A stretch of 64,000 bases of DNA from Botrytis cinerea B05.10. Its lineage: Eukaryota; Ascomycota; Leotiomycetes; Helotiales; Sclerotiniaceae. Shown here in pieces: positions 10,667 through 19,516 of the stretch. The DNA lies in contig NC_037321.1 in the NCBI RefSeq assembly GCF_000143535.2, positions 682,001 to 746,000 on the forward strand. Direction: 5' to 3'. The first letter of the stretch is position 1, and every line of letters begins with the position of its first letter. The notes below the pieces were generated by a model. It was not told where the DNA came from and did not search any database. It saw nothing but the letters and a program-made list of their open reading frames with translations. A program made the position numbers and the translations under genes.

Positions 10667-11485
10667 CTATTGAAACTCTCCAAACTCTCCATCATCAAAC
10701 CCTAACTCCTCAGCAGATGGTTCAGGTATTGAAGGTGCCTCCATATTATTCTGACTTAGTCTCTTCTGAGCCTTGATCGCCTGTGCACTTGGAGGTGGTG
10801 GTAAAAATGCGCCCATACCGCCTCCACCCGGCGGAGGAGGTAAGGAGAACCCACCCAGCCCTTTCTCAGACTCTTCACTCTTTTTGGGCGTCCTCCTACC
10901 AGCACCTCTCCCTCCAATATTAACCGTAATCGTCTCACCCTCCTTCAAACTAAAATCCCTCTTAACCTCTGATTTCTCCTCTCCTTTCTTCATTCCCGCA
11001 GATGGAGGTTTTCCTCCTCCTTGCTCTTCAATCCCCAACGTCTTCCTCACTTCTTGTAATGCCACACTAAAATCAAATGCTTCAGATCTCTCTTCAAAGC
11101 CAATTCCCAGAACCGCTTTCATTCCTCCTTCTCCTTGTACTCTGACTGCGAAAAATCGTGAACTATCCAACACTTGTTCTACCACACCCGTTACTGTGTA
11201 TGGAGCTGCGGCAAACAGCTGCCCATTGCTTGGATCTTCTAGCAATATATCTGCTTTGACTTTCTCCTCGCCGTTTTTATCCGGGATGGCTGTTTCGAGA
11301 ATGCGAACTCGCGCAGTGAAGATCTGTCGTTTATTGTTGTCAGCCGTCCAGGTAGCAGCTACGTAGCCCTTATTCGAGGTAAGGGGTGGGATGTTATAGA
11401 CGTGGACTGAAGGTGCGATGAAGAGGATGCGTTGGAGTGCATCGGGCGGCAGAGGCCTACCTGTGGAGGGGTCGATAGTTTCCAT
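10667..11485 (-). CDS. NECAP-like adaptin-ear-binding coat-associated protein
   Basis: Single exon, 272 aa, close to the size of animal NECAPs. Residues 1-150 match the PH-like NECAP domain (DUF1681): start around ALQRILFIAPSVHVYNIPP, then SNKGYVAATW, a strand-rich core including FTARVRILE and AILLEDP-type turns, SSRFFAVRVQ, and IGIGFEERSEAFDFSVALQE, the family hallmark. The rest is a linker with a polyproline run (SLPPPPGGGG and AFLPPPPSAQ) and an acidic-aromatic C-terminus (FDDGEFGEFQ) resembling motifs that bind adaptin ears. Known role: clathrin-coated vesicle formation in endocytosis through AP-2. It is divergent from eIF2B alpha with 457 bases between the start codons. Confidence 0.9.
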   Translation of the reverse strand: METIDPSTGRPLPPDALQRILFIAPSVHVYNIPPLTSNKGYVAATWTADNNKRQIFTARVRILETAIPDKNGEEKVKADILLEDPSNGQLFAAAPYTVTGVVEQVLDSSRFFAVRVQGEGGMKAVLGIGFEERSEAFDFSVALQEVRKTLGIEEQGGGKPPSAGMKKGEEKSEVKRDFSLKEGETITVNIGGRGAGRRTPKKSEESEKGLGGFSLPPPPGGGGMGAFLPPPPSAQAIKAQKRLSQNNMEAPSIPEPSAEELGFDDGEFGEFQ

Positions 11486-11942
11486 GATTGAGGAGAGTTG
11501 TTTTGTTTCTAGGTTGGGAGATTTCGTTCTATCTCATCATCCCCAGAGACGTAAATCAGTTGAGACAGACAAAGCCCTTTCTTGGAGGTGAGTTCGCGAT
11601 GTTGGTCTTTATCAATCAATGAGAAAGAGCTGAACGTCCTCCCGCCTACATCGCATGCATGGAGGTGTTCGGCCTTCTTTCCCCACAGCCTATCGTTGTA
11701 TCGCAAGGCTACACGTGAACGGATCTATGATTGGCTGATACAATCCTGGCCCTCTCTACTATTACTCGGTACTTATGGATTCATTGTGTCGATATGCTTG
11801 GAGTCATCAATTGCATCTGCAAACAATTTCATGACTCTACTGAGACTGAGACTGATACTCAAGATATCGAATACTTTTCGAGGAATCGTAACAGCCCTAC
11901 TCGAAATCTCGAAGAACTCCAACGGATAAACATACGCAAAAA
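11486..11942. promoter_or_regulatory. Bidirectional promoter region, NECAP-like / eIF2B alpha
   Basis: The start codons of the two divergent genes are 457 bases apart, so both promoters must share this stretch or overlap. No TATA box is obvious for either, which is common in housekeeping genes. No specific operator recognised. Confidence 0.5.
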
Positions 11943-13311
11943 ATGGATCCAGAGCCAGGTATGCCAAATTTACAAAATGTCAATGCGATTTGGATCAGCC
12001 ATTGCTCTTGCTAGCTCTTGCGCCGTCGAAAATCCATTTTGTGGTGCGTCACAGCCTTGCTCTTGCTAACAAAATTTCCCCTCCTCACTAGCAACACCTC
12101 TTTTCGAAGCAAGCTTTCGCAGTACAACTCCACCGGCACTTTCTGGACATCCTCCTGCTCTAAAGAAAATGGCTTCCATAGGGAACATTCCTCAAAAGAA
12201 GGATGCAAAACAATTCGAGTACATCTCTCCACGGACAAGTCTCAAAAGCACCCCTCACTGACTCATAACCCCTCTATCAGTATAGTAGAAACCTACCATC
12301 GACTCCTCAAAGATGATCCCGACGTTACTATGCCCGTCGCTGCAATCGAAGCACTGATTGAGCTTCTGGCCTGCTCTCGCGCAGTCACCGTTTACGAAAC
12401 TCTCGATTTAGTCAAAACCCAGTCCGATTATTTGAAGTCTCGCATTCCCAATTCCATATCATTGTCTGCCGGCACGGATTTATTTCAACGATATATGATA
12501 CAATCTCTAAAACCTTCAAGTACCGGAAACTTTGAAACAGTGCGACAGCATCTTTTGAGCAATGGAAGATTGTTTGTTACCAGAGCAAAGCAGGCTAGAT
12601 ATAGTATTGCTAGCTATGGACGAAACTTTGTCAGAGATGGAAGTGTGGTTTTGACTCATGGAGGAAGTAGAGTTGTGGGAGCGCTATTAGATAAAGCGGC
12701 GGAGTCGAGAGCTACTGGTGGGAATGTTAGATTTAACGTCATTTATGTCATGAATGATGCTAGGAACGCAGAGAGCAAAGCGGTTGTTACATCATTAAGG
12801 GCTAAAGGTGTACCAGTTGCTACGATATCAGAAGGTGCTGTTGGATATGCTATGGGCAAAGTCGATTTAGTTATAGTCGGCGCAGAAGGTGTGGTGGAAA
12901 ATGGAGGAGTCATTTCGAGATTGGGAACATATCAAATCGCGCAATTGGCGAAAGCGGCAGGAAAACCATTCTATGTCGCTGCAGAAAGTCATAAGTTTGT
13001 GCGATTATATCCTTTGGGACAATATGATCTTGGTATTGATCAAGAGATCATTGATTTCCGTACCGAGGATGATGAAGGAGATAAAACCCCGAAAATTGAG
13101 GAGAAGTCGGAATATTTCGAGCCAAGCAAGACTGATATATCAAAACCAGATGCTGTTGATGCGGTAGACTTTACAGTAAGTGTTTCCGTCTGAATTTGAT
13201 ACAATACTAACTATTTTGAAGCCTCCAGCTCTGATATCCGCACTTATCACCGAATCGGGGGCTTTGACCCCAAGTGCTGTTAGTGAGGAACTTATTAGTT
13301 TATGGTATTGA
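11943..13311 (+). CDS. GCN3: Translation initiation factor eIF2B, alpha subunit
   Basis: Regulatory subunit of the eIF2B guanine-nucleotide exchange factor that senses phosphorylated eIF2 alpha. Proposed exons: 11943-11958 (16 nt, MDPEP plus one base), 12286-13175, 13222-13311; 331 aa against about 305 in other eukaryotes. Diagnostic sequence: ETYHRLLKDDPDVTMPVAAIEALIELL at the N-terminus, FVTRAKQARYSIASYGRNFVRDGS, VVLTHGGSRVV, NVIYVMNDARNAESK, VDLVIVGAEGVVENGG, KPFYVAAESHKFVRLYPLGQYDL, and the C-terminal PPALISALITESGALTPSAVSEELI, all of the eIF2B alpha/beta/delta Rossmann-like fold. An acidic insert (FRTEDDEGDK...) before the last exon is longer than usual. The start is the least certain part: the frame of exon 2 stays open upstream to an ATG at 12018, but that extension is hydrophobic then low-complexity and does not look like the family, so I prefer the 16-nt first exon and a 327-nt intron. 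Confidence 0.85.
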
Positions 13312-15029
13312 GTTGTGATTCTGTATAAATGGAGGAACTATGCAATCTAGCAAGCTCATTTCGCACAACCGATAATTTCACGGCGTTAGGAGTACAAAAC
13401 AGCTTTAGCGAGACCGAATAATCTAAGGATGATCAATGAAGATAATACCCATGAACGGCTTCTAAATTTGGTCAGATTATATTTGGAAATGTTGTACAAT
13501 ATAGCAGAGGGGTTGGACAAGAGTTGAGACTGAAGCTGAAGGAATACCTAGCATTCAAAAGGATATGCGTGAATTCTATCTGGGACGATGTCGAAGATTG
13601 ATATATATCTCTGAATGGGTAACTGAAAAGTCTAAATGGTAGAGAAATAAATGATAAATATGCTCAATAATGGCTCCTTCCACAATCCGGAAACCTCAAG
13701 TGACGCGACGAGAATCCTGTTTAAAAATCCGGAGTGTTTGAATATTTCGTCTAGTGATAATCATTGTTGATATCTCAGCCGTTTCGACCGACATGTTTAT
13801 AAAGTCGAGAGCAAAATATTGAAGTAGGCAGATTGATATCTGGAATGGAAAATGCTGCTAGAGTATTGGCCAAAGTTTCTAGGGTTGAAGGGTCTTCTTC
13901 ATGATTGGCATAGGTATACGAACATGTCATTTGAAGATGAAGGATTCTTCGATTTGATTTTCAAAATACCTTGACACCTTCCTTGTAGCTGGGTAGCTGG
14001 GTGGCTACCTGAGATACATAAGTTCATCGAACCACTACAGACCTAGGTAGGTAGGTAGGTAGGTAGGCGAAGTGATGAAAACAAAAACTCCCCCGTCTCC
14101 TACATACACAATCTGGTCTAATTGGCGAAAGAATTGAATGTATGCCCAGTCGACTTCTTGTCGCAAAATCGCAGTAGAAAACAATTATGTTTTCTTTTCA
14201 ATCATCCGTCGTAAGAGGTAGGTGAGACTACAGAACAGCCCTAGATATCAGCCGCACAGCCCTACATAACATGAAACATCACGTCATGGATCGATCACAC
14301 ATAATACGTACGTACGTACATACTATAGTTAAAAAAGTATAACAAGTTAAGCATAATAAGTATGTAAGTTCCTCGACTCGACACCCCTTGATCTAACCGA
14401 GCGCTTACTCCCTGGGGAGGTCCTTCCATCACATTAATTTACATTATATTACATCGCATCGCATCACATCAAATCAAATAAATTCTATAAGCACCACAAC
14501 CTCCCCGCGAGGCGTATTTCTCACAGTTCCAGTTCCACACATTTACGCATAATTTACATAAATACCTCGCTCCGTTACCCAGGACGCATTAAATACTGTG
14601 CCTCTCTCCTACTTCTGAAACCTTTCAAACGGTTGCAGATAATGGTATACTAATAGTTTGGGTGGGAATGTCATATTTTGATGGATGAGATGATTTGGAG
14701 AAGAAATGGATGGGGGGAGCAGAGCCACGAATTTGAGTGTATCAGATGGGGTTTGTGGGAGGCGCAGAGGGGTGAAGGATGGGAGCTGAATGGGGAGGGA
14801 GAGGGTGAGATTGGGTGCATGGAGATGGCTGTGAGTTGTTCTTTTTTTTTAAAAAAGGAAATTTTGCTCTTCGGTTTTGCTATTCATCGGAGAGACTTTG
14901 ATTTTGATTTTGCATCAAGATATTGTGTAAAACTAGAGATTGAAATATTATTGGGTTCTCTACTGTACGCAATAGGGTTTCATTACTACATTTTATTGAT
15001 CTCAATACGACGCCGTATCATCAATCAAC
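13312..15029. other. Intergenic region with tetranucleotide repeats
   Basis: About 1.7 kb without a supported gene. Contains a (AGGT/TAGG)n tract at about 14041-14068, an ACGT-rich stretch (CGTACGTACGTAC, about 14308-14320), TTACAT/GCATC repeats around 14435-14480, and poly-T/poly-A at 14841-14857. An open frame at 14678-15100 overlaps the next gene in another frame and looks non-coding. The part just upstream of 15030 is the leader of the small membrane protein. Confidence 0.45.
14041..14068. repeat. TAGG tetranucleotide microsatellite
   Basis: Six or so uninterrupted copies of AGGT following CCTAGGTAGG. The same motif recurs in this window in the other orientation (52380-52392, 56750-56771), so it is a common simple repeat of this genome. 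Confidence 0.8.
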
Positions 15030-15455
15030 ATGTCCATTCTCAAGAACGTCCTTCCCATCCTCCTCCTTGCTCTTCCCATGGTCATGGCAGCTGTCGGTAG
15101 CGATTATCCTGAACCACTGTCGAATTCACAAAAACGAAACTTCAGTTCCGAACAGAAAAGTGTTGTCGCTGTTCACGTAATTATCAGCGTGGTCATCCTC
15201 GTAGTTTTCCTCATCATTATAGTAACCTTGGCGACGATCGGTTCACGGAGACGAAGACAAAGACACACGCAATACGCAGGAAAGACATATGGTAGACCAG
15301 GAGCGAATACAGCGGCTCCACCTTATAGTGTTACAGACGATATGAATTTGCCGGCCTATTCATATGCGCCGGTGAATGGGGAAACAGTTATTGCTCAGCA
15401 ATCATCGGGGATCGCACAGCCAGCACCAGCGCATGTTTCGAAAGATGTGGTTTGA
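15030..15455 (+). CDS. Small single-pass membrane protein, unknown function
   Basis: Single exon, 141 aa. The N-terminus MSILKNVLPILLLALPMVMA is a likely signal peptide, cut near AVGS. A short Ser/Asn-rich outer segment (22-45) precedes one strong membrane helix (about 47-70, VVAVHVIISVVILVVFLIIIVTLATI), stopped by a basic cluster SRRRRQRH that would face the cytosol. The tail holds tyrosine motifs APPYSV and LPAYSYAP; LPAY fits the L/PPxY pattern recognised by WW domains of Rsp5/Nedd4-type ubiquitin ligases. This is a type I membrane protein layout. I do not recognise a family. Convergent with the Pop4 gene. Confidence 0.7.
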   Translation: MSILKNVLPILLLALPMVMAAVGSDYPEPLSNSQKRNFSSEQKSVVAVHVIISVVILVVFLIIIVTLATIGSRRRRQRHTQYAGKTYGRPGANTAAPPYSVTDDMNLPAYSYAPVNGETVIAQQSSGIAQPAPAHVSKDVV

Positions 15456-15811
15456 GGGATGAGTTGTGTATGATTTGATTTTGAGCGAGATTTATGTATA
15501 AATCGTTGTGTGTATTATGCCTGCAGTTTGGGTTATATGGTAGCTACAGCGGCTGATTTCGGTGGTTTGGGAAGCGGATCGATGATGACGGCGTCGATGG
15601 AATATCTTCTTTGTTGATTGAGTGTTTGTTCAATATAATGTTGGTGATATCTGCATTACACCTCCAACGCCCACCCCAATGCTCTCTGAACTTTTGTGGA
15701 ATTGTATGAGACTGTTGTATTGGGCCTGGCGAGCCATCGCATGCGAAGAAGGGTAGCTTGAAATTGCTTCATCGAGAGAATCCGGAGTAAAAGATTTGCC
15801 AATTCAACCTT
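15456..15811. other. Short convergent intergenic region
   Basis: About 355 bases between the 3' ends of the small membrane protein gene (+) and the Pop4 gene (-). Nothing beyond AT-rich 3'-UTR-like sequence is visible. Confidence 0.45.
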
Positions 15812-16507
15812 TCACACATGAGGTAAGAAATGTGGTTTGAATTTCTTATTTGCACGATCTGCTGCTCGATGCATAAATTGTTCACCATGCAACTCAAAGA
15901 CCAGTTCTGTGACAGAATTTCCATCATTCTCTGACTCGATATCTTTCTTGATCGCCTGGATTGGTACCGTAAATTTGAAAATGGTATTTTCCTTTGGCAG
16001 AACCTTCCAATCATTGTTCTTCGTGATAACCTCGAAAACTCCCTTCGAATCTTTGATCACAATCCCCTTCACACCAACTCTACTCACACATCTGCTTCTC
16101 ACAACCTCGAGTTCCGCACCATGATAATCCGCACTGCATAATTTGGCAGCCGCAGATCCAGTGACTGGCATGCAATTCTCTCCTCCTAGCACTTCCGAGA
16201 TATATCCTAACCACATTTTATTCAAAGGTTCGTAAATGCTGTATTTTTGGGCGGATTTAGGTACATCGTATAGACATAAAGCGCGTTTCTCTCGAGCAGA
16301 TAGAGGGGCGGGCTTCAATTTCTTCTTTCGTAGAGCCAGCTTTCGCTGCCTTTCAAGACGACGACGTTGTTGTTCATTATTTGGTTCTGTGGGCTTTAGA
16401 TGCAATGGTCGTTGTTTGACTTTTTCAGTGAAGATCCGACTTGAAGTGTCAGGTGAATGCGCTCGCGATAACAATTGCGTCGCTATATTGTTATCCTTCG
16501 ATGACAT
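15812..16507 (-). CDS. POP4: RNase P/MRP protein subunit Pop4 (Rpp29)
   Basis: Single exon, 231 aa from the ATG at 16507; the frame is open to 16600, but the 31 extra residues look unlike the family. The N-terminal third is basic and helical (QQRRRLERQRKLALRKKKLKP), followed by LSAREKRALCLYDVPKSAQKYSIYEPLNKMWLGYISEVL, a signature of eukaryotic Rpp29. The C-terminal half is the Sm-like UPF0086 barrel: LCSADYHGAELEVVRSRCVSRVGVKGIVIKDSKGVFEVITKNND and VLPKENTIFKFTVP. The protein binds the RNA of RNase P and MRP for tRNA 5' processing and rRNA maturation in the nucleus. It shares a 342-base promoter region with the divergent acyltransferase. Confidence 0.92.
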   Translation of the reverse strand: MSSKDNNIATQLLSRAHSPDTSSRIFTEKVKQRPLHLKPTEPNNEQQRRRLERQRKLALRKKKLKPAPLSAREKRALCLYDVPKSAQKYSIYEPLNKMWLGYISEVLGGENCMPVTGSAAAKLCSADYHGAELEVVRSRCVSRVGVKGIVIKDSKGVFEVITKNNDWKVLPKENTIFKFTVPIQAIKKDIESENDGNSVTELVFELHGEQFMHRAADRANKKFKPHFLPHV

Positions 16508-16849
16508 CTTCTCTGTCCTGCCCTGTCCTGTTCTGTTCGTTGTTCGAAATAAATTTGTCGCAAAATATCTCCAGGTTGAAAAGAAGCCCAGAGCTACCAA
16601 AATTCACATGCTAAAACATAAGAAATGAACGCTAAACTAGTTTTGGTGACCCCAGATTTCGCAGTGATCCTCAAGGTAATGAGTGGATGGCGCGCTCCGG
16701 CGTGTCTCACCGAGGCTTTAATATTCAATTAACAATGCTTCATCACACCTAGCAAGCTTGCGACAACAATGCGTGTGGTTGTCTTCGGCATTCGATAATA
16801 TCGTGCGACAATGATAATATGATAACATCATCTTCCAATATCGATCAAC
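16508..16849. promoter_or_regulatory. Bidirectional promoter region, Pop4 / acyltransferase
   Basis: 342 bases separate the two start codons, so the promoters are shared or back to back. The stretch includes a GC-rich patch (16685-16715) and AT-rich sequence just before each gene. No TATA box or named operator recognised. Confidence 0.5.
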
Positions 16850-19516
16850 ATGGCAGACAACAAAACCTCATCTCCTCCAAGGACTTCGGCTCCTGATCTC
16901 GAGATTTTGGGCGATCAAGTAACATTGCATCCCAGTGGTTACATCGAACCTCCGGAAAGGCCTCACGATGGAGAGAAAGAAAGGAATTTGGTGGAGCATA
17001 TGGCTAGATTTAGGTCAAGTCCTTTGGAATTTCTGAGAGAGGTCTCTTTGCATGTTTCAGGAGTAAGTACTTTCACGGATGGGCACAAATCAACCATTGC
17101 TAATATCCAACACTCTTCTAGACAGGATGGCGTGCCTACGATCATTTCATCGGACAACCTATATTCTATCCTGGATTCTCGGAAAATATGACAGCTGCGG
17201 TCATGTCTACACCCATTTTACAAACGCGAATATCCGAATTGGCCGAGAAACGGATAGGGATTGAGGAGCAGGAGGGTTTATTGAATAAAGATGATCCATT
17301 GTACCATTCCAAAAGATCACAGAGAAAGTCTGCCATTGAACAAAGTCTGCAAGAACTTTCGGAAAAGTTGACGAGCGATATGATATGCAAAATGGAGAGC
17401 AGGCCATTTATTCGCGGAGCTTATTACCTATGCACTCAGCTTTTGACAAGAGCATATCATCAAGGCAAGTGAATCTCACATAGTCTGAAGTTCTCTCACT
17501 AATGAGTATGTAGGTATTCATGTGTCCAGCGAGGAAGTCCTTAGATTACGAAATGTTGCCGAAAAGGCACAAAAAGATAAAACATCAATAATTTTCCTTC
17601 CATGCCATAGATCTCATGTAGATTATGTTTCTTTGCAACTGATCTGCTATAGACTGGGTATTGCATTACCGACAGTTGTAGCTGGGGATAATCTTAATTT
17701 CCCTGTCGTAGGCAGCTTTCTACAACACGCTGGTAAGTCAATGCCCTCAAACGCTTTTGACATACAATAATTTCATAGGGGCCATGTGGATACGAAGAAG
17801 TTTCGGGGATGATGCTCTGTACACCACTCTTGTACAATCATATATAGATACCCTTCTACAAGGCGGTTATAATTTCGAATGTTTCATCGAGGGAGGTAGA
17901 TCAAGAACTGGAAAGTTATTACCTCCCAAATTCGGTATCCTGAGTTTCATCCTGGATAGTATCCTTTCGGGTCGAGTCAAAGATACAATCATATGTCCTG
18001 TCAGCACTCAGTATGATAAAGTCATCGAAACCGAAGGTTATGTTGGTGAGTTGCTTGGAATTCCTAAGAAAAAAGAAAACTTAGCAGATTTCCTCTCCGC
18101 ATCATCAGTTCTTTCTCTAAAATTGGGTCGTGTGGATGTCCGATTTCATGAACCTTGGAGTTTACGAGATTTTATCTTACAACAACAAGCTCGATCGCTG
18201 GGAATACCAAAGACGCTTGATTTTGAGAGCATCAATGTACCTAGTGTTCGGCAAAAGTTACTGAGAACTTTGGGTTACAAAGTTCTATCCGACATCAATG
18301 CAGTTTCGGTTGTCATGCCTACTGCATTAGTTGGAACAGTTTTATTGACTTTGAGAGGTCGTGGTGTCGGGAAATCTGAGTTGATTCGTCGAGTCGAATG
18401 GATCAGCGAACGAGTTAGAAACAAGGGTGGCCGAGTAGCTCATTTTGCCGGTGCTACCACATCTACAGTTGTTGAGCGGGCTCTTGAGGTACTGGGTAAA
18501 GACCTTGTAGGTAGGGTAGATGGGTTGGCTGAAGAAACATACTACGCTGTCGATCGATTCCAACTTTCTTTCTATCGAAACATGACAATACATTTGTTCA
18601 TATCTGAAGCACTAGTTAGCGCCAGTATGTACATGAACGTAAAGCGTGGCGGAGGGAAAGTTCATCAAAACATATCCTATGAAGAACTTCGAAGTCAAGT
18701 TCAATTTCTCTCCCAACTGTTTCGAGGTGAATTTATCTATCCGACCGAAGGATTGGTTGTCAATCTGGACAACACTCTACACGACTTGGAAACCGACAAT
18801 ATTGTTGAACTTATTCGAGATTCAGAAGGAAAGATAACAACTGTTGGTTTATCTGATCATGAGCGTTCCGTTGGACGCGAAAATTACGATTTTTACTGTT
18901 TCTTGATATGGCCATTCGTCGAAGCATTTTGGCTTGGTGCTGTTTCCCTTATGGGCTTTACACCACCTCCAAGCAAACCAGATAATGTTTGGTTGGAAGT
19001 TAAGAAAGCTCACGACGGCGCTCAATTAGTAAGTTTTTTCATGCCGTATGTAGTCTATGACTACTTGCTAATCATTTTAAGCTTGGCAAAACTCTTTATC
19101 ACCAAGGTGATCTATCTTACTTCGAAGCCGTTAATAAAGAAACACTAAAAAATGCATATCAACGATTTGAAGATGAAGGCATTGTAATAGTATCTAAGAG
19201 TCGAAATTCCAAGATCCCACCACGATCTCGACTTGCTCCCGAATGGACACCACAGCGAAATCCAGAAACTAGTATGATAATTGCAGAAGGAAAATTATGG
19301 GATTTTATTGAAAAGATTGCAAAGTCAAGGCGAGAAGGAAAGAATAGACGAGATGGAGCAACTGTATCAACAAGAGTATTGAGACTTGCGGATGAATTGG
19401 GTCAGACCTTGTTTGCGGAAGGATCTGGGGATATGAGGATGTCGGAAGAGGACAAGGAGGAATTGCAAAGAAGAGAGAAGAGAAGACAGGCGTTGAAGGC
19501 TAGAGCACATTTGTGA
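16850..19516 (+). CDS. Glycerol-3-phosphate/dihydroxyacetone-phosphate acyltransferase (PlsB/GNPAT family)
   Basis: First acylation step of glycerolipid or ether-lipid synthesis (family knowledge). Five exons: 16850-17062, 17122-17464, 17514-17732, 17779-19028, 19082-19516; 819 aa. All four acyltransferase blocks are visible: I, LPCHRSHVDYV with catalytic HX4D (H217, D222); II, GAMWIRRSFGDD (259-270); III, FIEGGRSRTGK (294-304) followed by PPKFGIL; IV, CPVSTQYDK. The downstream part carries the long helical C-terminal region of GNPAT-type enzymes (YAVDRFQLSFYRNMTIHLF, FIYPTEGLV, FYCFLIWPFVEAFWLG). Intron 2 (17465-17513) starts with GC, not GT; using it gives AYHQGIHVSSEEV across the junction. 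The gene is divergent from POP4. The basic, helical C-terminal tail (RREKRRQALKARAHL) has no clear peroxisomal signal, so the organelle is uncertain. Confidence 0.9.

Noticed and set aside
10773..11366. 197-codon plus-strand frame
   Set aside because: Lies wholly antisense to the NECAP-like gene, whose domain match is clear; its Pro/Ser-rich composition is a by-product.
12018..12285. Extended N-terminus of eIF2B alpha starting at ATG 12018
   Set aside because: The sequence is not family-like, while a 16-nt exon at 11943 joins in frame directly to the conserved ETYHRLLKDD; kept only as an alternative in the findings.
14678..15100. 140-codon plus-strand frame overlapping the small membrane protein gene
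   Set aside because: Different frame from the signal-peptide protein, includes a poly-A/poly-T-derived KK/FFF stretch and lacks protein character.
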